The translations under genes and the position numbers were made by a program. DNA of 64,000 nucleotides from Agromyces terreus (GTDB lineage Bacteria; Actinomycetota; Actinomycetes; Actinomycetales; Microbacteriaceae): NCBI RefSeq assembly GCF_009749465.1, contig NZ_WBIS01000007.1:62001-126000 (forward strand). Reading direction: 5' to 3'. The number at the start of each line of letters is the position of its first letter. Within the stretch, counting starts at the first letter, position 1. Positions 60,836 through 64,000 of this stretch are shown here, one piece after another. A model generated the notes under the pieces. The model was not told the origin of the DNA and ran no database searches. It saw only the letters and a list, made by a program, of their open reading frames with translations.

Positions 60836-62530
60836 TCAGCTCACCCGCACGAGGCGACGCTGCCACCCGGTCGAGCCGTCGGGGGCGATGGGCGCACGTT
60901 CCTCGACCTGCAGGTTGCCGTCGCGGTCGGCCGCGCGCACGGTCACGTTGTGGGTGCCGCTCGTGGCCTCCCACTCGAGGAACCACTGCACCCAGGTGTC
61001 GGCGTTGACGGGCTTCGAGAGGGTCGCCTGCTGCCAGTCGGCGTCGTCGATCTTGACCTCGACGCGTTCGATGCCGACGGTCTGGGCCCAGGCGACGCCG
61101 GCGATCACGGTCGTCCCGGCGTCGACGGCCTTGTCGAGCCGCGGGGTGTCGATGCGCGACGAGAGCTTGATCGGCGCCTCCGCGCTGTAGCCGCGGGGGG
61201 TCCAGTAGGCCTCGTCGGCGTCGAAGCGGGTGACCTTCAGCTCCGAGAGCCACTTCGTCGCCGAGACGTAGCCGTAGAGGCCGGGCACGACCATGCGCAC
61301 CGGGAACCCGTGCTCGAGCGGCAGCGGCTCGCCGTTCATCGCGACGGCGAGGATCGCGTCGAGCCCGTCGTCCGTGAGGGAGGAGAGGGGGGTCGAGGCC
61401 GTGAACCCGTCGACGCTCCGCGAGAGCACCATGTCGGCGTCGGCGGAGGGCGCGGCCTTCGCGAGCACGTCGCGCACGGGGACGCCGAGCCACTTCGCGG
61501 TGCCGAGCAGGTCGCCGCCGACCTCGTTCGAGACGCAGGTCAGCGTGATCGAGTACTCGTCGAGCCCCATGGCGACGAGGTCGTCGAAGGTCAGCTCGAC
61601 GCGCTCGCCGACCATGCCGTCGATCACGAGCCGCCACGTCGAGGGGTCGACCGAGGGCACGGTGAGCGCGGTGTCGACCCGGTAGAAGTCCTCGTTCGGC
61701 GTGTAGAGCGGGGTCAGGCCCGGGATGTCGAGCGCGGCCCCGTCGGGGATCGTGACGGTCGAGTTCGGCGCCGGAAGCTTGAGTGCCTTGCGGATCGCCG
61801 CGATCGAGCTCGTCGCGGCACCGGCCACGCGCGATCCGACCCCCACCACGAGGGCGGATGCCGCGGCGATGCCCGCGAGCACGAAGAACCCACGACGGTC
61901 GACGGATGCCGCGGCGCGGCCGCGCTCCGCCTGCGCGGCCGGATTCGGGGGCGTCGGGGCATCCCCCCGAGGGTCGGCGTGCGTCTCGACACCGCCGACC
62001 GCGACGGCGTCGTGCCAGCGGCGGAGCCGGCGCACGAGCAGGTGCAGCACGGCGATGCCCGCGAGGGTGCCGACGAGCGGCGGCAGCCACGCGAACGGCG
62101 TCGCGCCCGTACGGGTCACGACGGCGGCGAGCGAGAGCGCGCCCGCGACCCCGAGCGCGACGGCGCCGAGCGGCGGGCGCACGAACTGCAGGATCCCCGA
62201 GATGCACGCGGCCACGAGCACCGCGAGGCCGAGTCCGCCGAGCAGTGCGAGCTTGTCGTTGGCGCCGAAGAGCTCGATCGCGAGCTCCTTCGCCCACTGC
62301 GGAACGATGTCGATCACGAACGCCCCGACCGCGAGGATCGGACTGCCGTCGCGTGCGACGAGGAACGCCATGAGCTCGGCCGCGGCGAGGAACACGCCCG
62401 CGCTGACGATGCCCGCGAGCGAGGCGAGCGACCACCAGCGCAACCGGGACCGCCGGGGTCGGTCGGCGGCGCTCGTCGGGCGAGCGTCTGCGGTGCCCGG
62501 GTCGTGCGCCGGCTGCTGGTCGTGCTCCAT
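60836..62530 (-). CDS. Membrane-fused sulfite-oxidase/MsrP-type molybdopterin oxidoreductase
   Basis: 564 residues. Four N-terminal helices (about 35-170: WWSLASLAGIVSAGVFLAAA, LGLAVLVAACISGILQFV) lead to a linker and a second twin-arginine-like segment (VDRRGFFVLAGIAAASALVV), then the sulfite oxidase Moco domain: FYRVDTALTVPSVDPSTWRL, Mo-ligand Cys332 in YSITLTCVSNEVGG, HGFPVRMVVPGLYGYVSATK and a C-terminal dimerisation domain. Such enzymes occur in actinobacteria as membrane-anchored, outward-facing oxidoreductases; the substrate is not known. It converges with the sugar operon. Confidence 0.9.
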   Translation of the reverse strand: MEHDQQPAHDPGTADARPTSAADRPRRSRLRWWSLASLAGIVSAGVFLAAAELMAFLVARDGSPILAVGAFVIDIVPQWAKELAIELFGANDKLALLGGLGLAVLVAACISGILQFVRPPLGAVALGVAGALSLAAVVTRTGATPFAWLPPLVGTLAGIAVLHLLVRRLRRWHDAVAVGGVETHADPRGDAPTPPNPAAQAERGRAAASVDRRGFFVLAGIAAASALVVGVGSRVAGAATSSIAAIRKALKLPAPNSTVTIPDGAALDIPGLTPLYTPNEDFYRVDTALTVPSVDPSTWRLVIDGMVGERVELTFDDLVAMGLDEYSITLTCVSNEVGGDLLGTAKWLGVPVRDVLAKAAPSADADMVLSRSVDGFTASTPLSSLTDDGLDAILAVAMNGEPLPLEHGFPVRMVVPGLYGYVSATKWLSELKVTRFDADEAYWTPRGYSAEAPIKLSSRIDTPRLDKAVDAGTTVIAGVAWAQTVGIERVEVKIDDADWQQATLSKPVNADTWVQWFLEWEATSGTHNVTVRAADRDGNLQVEERAPIAPDGSTGWQRRLVRVS

Positions 62531-62698
62531 GTCGGGCCTCCATCGTGCGGGCGTGCAATGCCCGCTGGTGGTGGTTCGACGCCGCCGACCCCGCGGATTG
62601 GCCGGGCCCGGCGCAGTGGCGCGGGCGGCGACGGCCGAGCCGCGTGGAGCCGGGGCATCCGCCCGCGAACCTGTGACTTCGCGACACGCGCTTGCCGC

Positions 62699-62717
62699 TT
62701 AGGTACGCCTTACCTAA
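62699..62717 (+). promoter_or_regulatory. DtxR/IdeR iron box
   Basis: TTAGGTACGCCTTACCTAA, a 19-bp near-palindrome matching 15 of 19 positions of the actinobacterial DtxR/IdeR consensus (TTAGGTTAGGCTAACCTAA). It lies directly upstream of the SIP-domain gene and predicts iron repression. Confidence 0.88.
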
Positions 62718-62791
62718 ACTGAACCCGTGCAGTGCTTCCCCCAGCTTCAGCGGCGCCCGCTCGCCTCCGCCCGACCGATCGGCGGCGCGCG

Positions 62792-63181
62792 ATGGTGAGC
62801 CGTATGCGCCCCCGCTCGCAGCCGGGCCCCGTCATGCTCTTCGCGGGCGACACGGGCGACATCGCCGCGATCCGCTCACGGCTCGCCGACTGCGCGCCGA
62901 ACGCGACCGGCATCGTGCTCATCGAGGCGTTCAACGCGATGCAGATCGTGCAGCTCGAGGCGCCCGCCGGCATCGCCGTGCACTGGGTCTTCCGCGAGAA
63001 CCGGCGTGGTGCCCTCGCCGCGCGCGGCGAGACGCTCGTCGCCGCGGTCGACGCCTGGCTCGACGAGTGGATGCGCCCCGAGGGCGGGGCGGAGATCGCC
63101 ATCTGGCTCGGCGCCCGTACGTCCGCGCCCGTCGGCGCCTTCGCGCAGGCCCTCGAGCGAGAGCTCGCCGCCGCCCGCTGA
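62792..63181 (+). CDS. SIP-like C-terminal domain protein, iron-regulated
   Basis: About 129 residues (a GTG at 62732 would add 20). It contains only the NAD(P)H-binding C-terminal domain of siderophore-interacting proteins: MLFAGDTGDIAAIRSRLADC, GIVLIEAFNAMQIVQLEAPA, AVDAWLDEWMRPEGGAEIAI. The FAD-binding N-terminal half is absent, so it may partner another flavoprotein or act as a degenerate reductase in siderophore iron release. The DtxR box upstream supports an iron role. Confidence 0.82.
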   Translation: MVSRMRPRSQPGPVMLFAGDTGDIAAIRSRLADCAPNATGIVLIEAFNAMQIVQLEAPAGIAVHWVFRENRRGALAARGETLVAAVDAWLDEWMRPEGGAEIAIWLGARTSAPVGAFAQALERELAAAR

Positions 63182-63236
63182 CCCTGCGGGGCCCACGCCC
63201 TCTGGCCGCGGGCGGCCCGATCGCGGCATCCGCGCC

Positions 63237-63959
63237 TCAGTCGGAGAGGTGCCAGTACGTCGCGACCGCTCCGGGGTGCTGCACCGTGATCGACCAGTCG
63301 ACCGACCGATCCCAGGTGTGGTCGGTGTGGCCCGCGTACTCGACGTCGATCGAGCCGTCGGCGCGCTGCACGACCCCGGTGACGATGCCGGTGTGGTCGC
63401 GGTCGCCCGAGAGGTCCCAGTCGAACTGCACGATGTCGCCGATCGCGACCTGATCGCGCTGGTCGTCGGTGAGCGCGGTCGCCTTCTCGGGGCGCTCCTC
63501 GAGGTACTCCATGAAGCCGGTCGAGCTGCGCCAGGCCACCGAGCTCGTGTACCCGTCGCCGACCGCGTACCACCACTCGTCGTCTTCGAGCCAGCCGCGG
63601 GCGAGCAGCGACTGGCTGGCGAACGCCATGCAGTCGTTGTCGAAGATGTAGCCGAACTCCTCGCTCTCGGTGTCGTCCCAGTGCTCGCGCACGTACTCCA
63701 TCTGCGCGGAGACCTCGGGCGTGAGCGTCGACCAGTCGAGCAGGGCGACCTCCTCGGCGCCGTCGGACTCGTCGGCTTCGTCGGACGGCGCCGAGGAGGC
63801 GTCGACCTCGAGCGAGTCCGCGCCCGTCGTGCTCCGGTCGCTCGGGAGGGCCGCCGACCAGCCCAGCGCGATGAACCCGCAGGTGAGGATCACGACGGTC
63901 GCGGCGGCGACCAGCACGACCGCGCGGCGGCGACGCATGGCTCGGGTGGGGGTCGTCAT
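63237..63959 (-). CDS. Secreted amidase-domain protein
   Basis: 240 residues. Signal anchor RRRRAVVLVAAATVVILTCG, a disordered acidic linker (SSAPSDEADESDGAEE), then an NlpC/P60-like amidase_6 domain: Cys110 in IFDNDCMAFASQSLL, WWYAVGDGYTSSVAWRSS, and His in DRDHTGIVTGVVQRADGSID, with YAGHTDHTWDRSV following. Amidase_6 proteins probably cut cell-wall peptides or similar amides outside the cell. Monocistronic. Confidence 0.86.
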   Translation of the reverse strand: MTTPTRAMRRRRAVVLVAAATVVILTCGFIALGWSAALPSDRSTTGADSLEVDASSAPSDEADESDGAEEVALLDWSTLTPEVSAQMEYVREHWDDTESEEFGYIFDNDCMAFASQSLLARGWLEDDEWWYAVGDGYTSSVAWRSSTGFMEYLEERPEKATALTDDQRDQVAIGDIVQFDWDLSGDRDHTGIVTGVVQRADGSIDVEYAGHTDHTWDRSVDWSITVQHPGAVATYWHLSD

Positions 63960-64000
63960 CGGGGCGACCCTACGTCGGCATCCTGTGCGCGCCCTCCGCA

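Overview
The window is about 72% GC and densely packed, with GTG/TTG starts, GAC/GCC/CTC-type codon preference and many ATGA or GTGA stop-start overlaps. Gene content (RamB-like short-chain-fatty-acid regulator, PucR, HxlR and FCD-GntR regulators, twin-arginine lipoproteins, DtxR box) points to a high-GC actinobacterium, most likely Microbacteriaceae (Agromyces/Microbacterium type). This placement is inference from style and families, not from a marker gene. I see no rRNA, tRNA, CRISPR, transposase or prophage; it looks like ordinary chromosome with catabolic and transport genes.

Layout. 1-7.0 kb: a dicarboxylate/amino-acid catabolic block: APC permease (cut by the window edge), semialdehyde dehydrogenase, cache-like protein and FCD-GntR regulator on the minus strand, divergent from a class III CoA-transferase and a glutaryl-CoA-dehydrogenase-like enzyme. 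7.0-12.9 kb: small membrane protein, polar amino-acid ABC transporter, Pr6Pr-type membrane protein, an amine oxidase whose domains appear circularly permuted, and a small secreted protein. 12.9-17.8 kb: class III aminotransferase and CoA-acylating (methyl)malonate-semialdehyde dehydrogenase, divergent from a PucR regulator. 17.9-26.1 kb: VOC/HxlR pair, MOSC protein, cupin plus PuuB-like FAD oxidase, serine hydrolase divergent from PadR, RamB-like regulator, TetR. 26.2-31.0 kb: glycosyltransferase, hydrolase, membrane-anchored GH5 enzyme. 31.0-38.2 kb: isochorismatase-like hydrolase, SHOCT protein, YtcJ-type amidohydrolase and a complete polyamine ABC transporter. 38.3-40.1 kb: PadR with permease-prefix membrane protein. 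40.4-43.6 kb: the glyoxylate shunt, aceA and aceB. 43.7-51.2 kb: GNAT, photolyase, MFS/ArsR pair, quinone oxidoreductase, hydrolase and a YqaJ-domain protein. 51.2-60.8 kb: a ROK-regulated rare-sugar/polyol operon (dehydrogenase, ATPase, two permeases, lipoprotein, two isomerase/epimerases). 60.8-64.0 kb: membrane-fused molybdopterin oxidoreductase, DtxR-box-controlled SIP-domain protein and a secreted amidase-domain protein.

The genes fit together as a carbon and nitrogen scavenging region: polyamines/GABA/beta-alanine/glutarate are imported and converted to acyl-CoAs, and acetyl-CoA is assimilated by the glyoxylate shunt. The RamB-like regulator gene and aceA carry the same operator-like sequence although they lie 15 kb apart, which supports one regulon.

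Most notable non-gene signals: (i) the octamer CGGATGCC/GGCATCCG is hugely over-represented and forces otherwise rare codons; (ii) three long intergenic hairpins share the same ends (TCAGG...CCTGA); (iii) a palindromic 'CTCGACCGGCGG' repeat family occurs in several spacers and in one case lies in frame inside a CoA-transferase gene; (iv) the amine oxidase is rearranged. All counts given are by eye and approximate.
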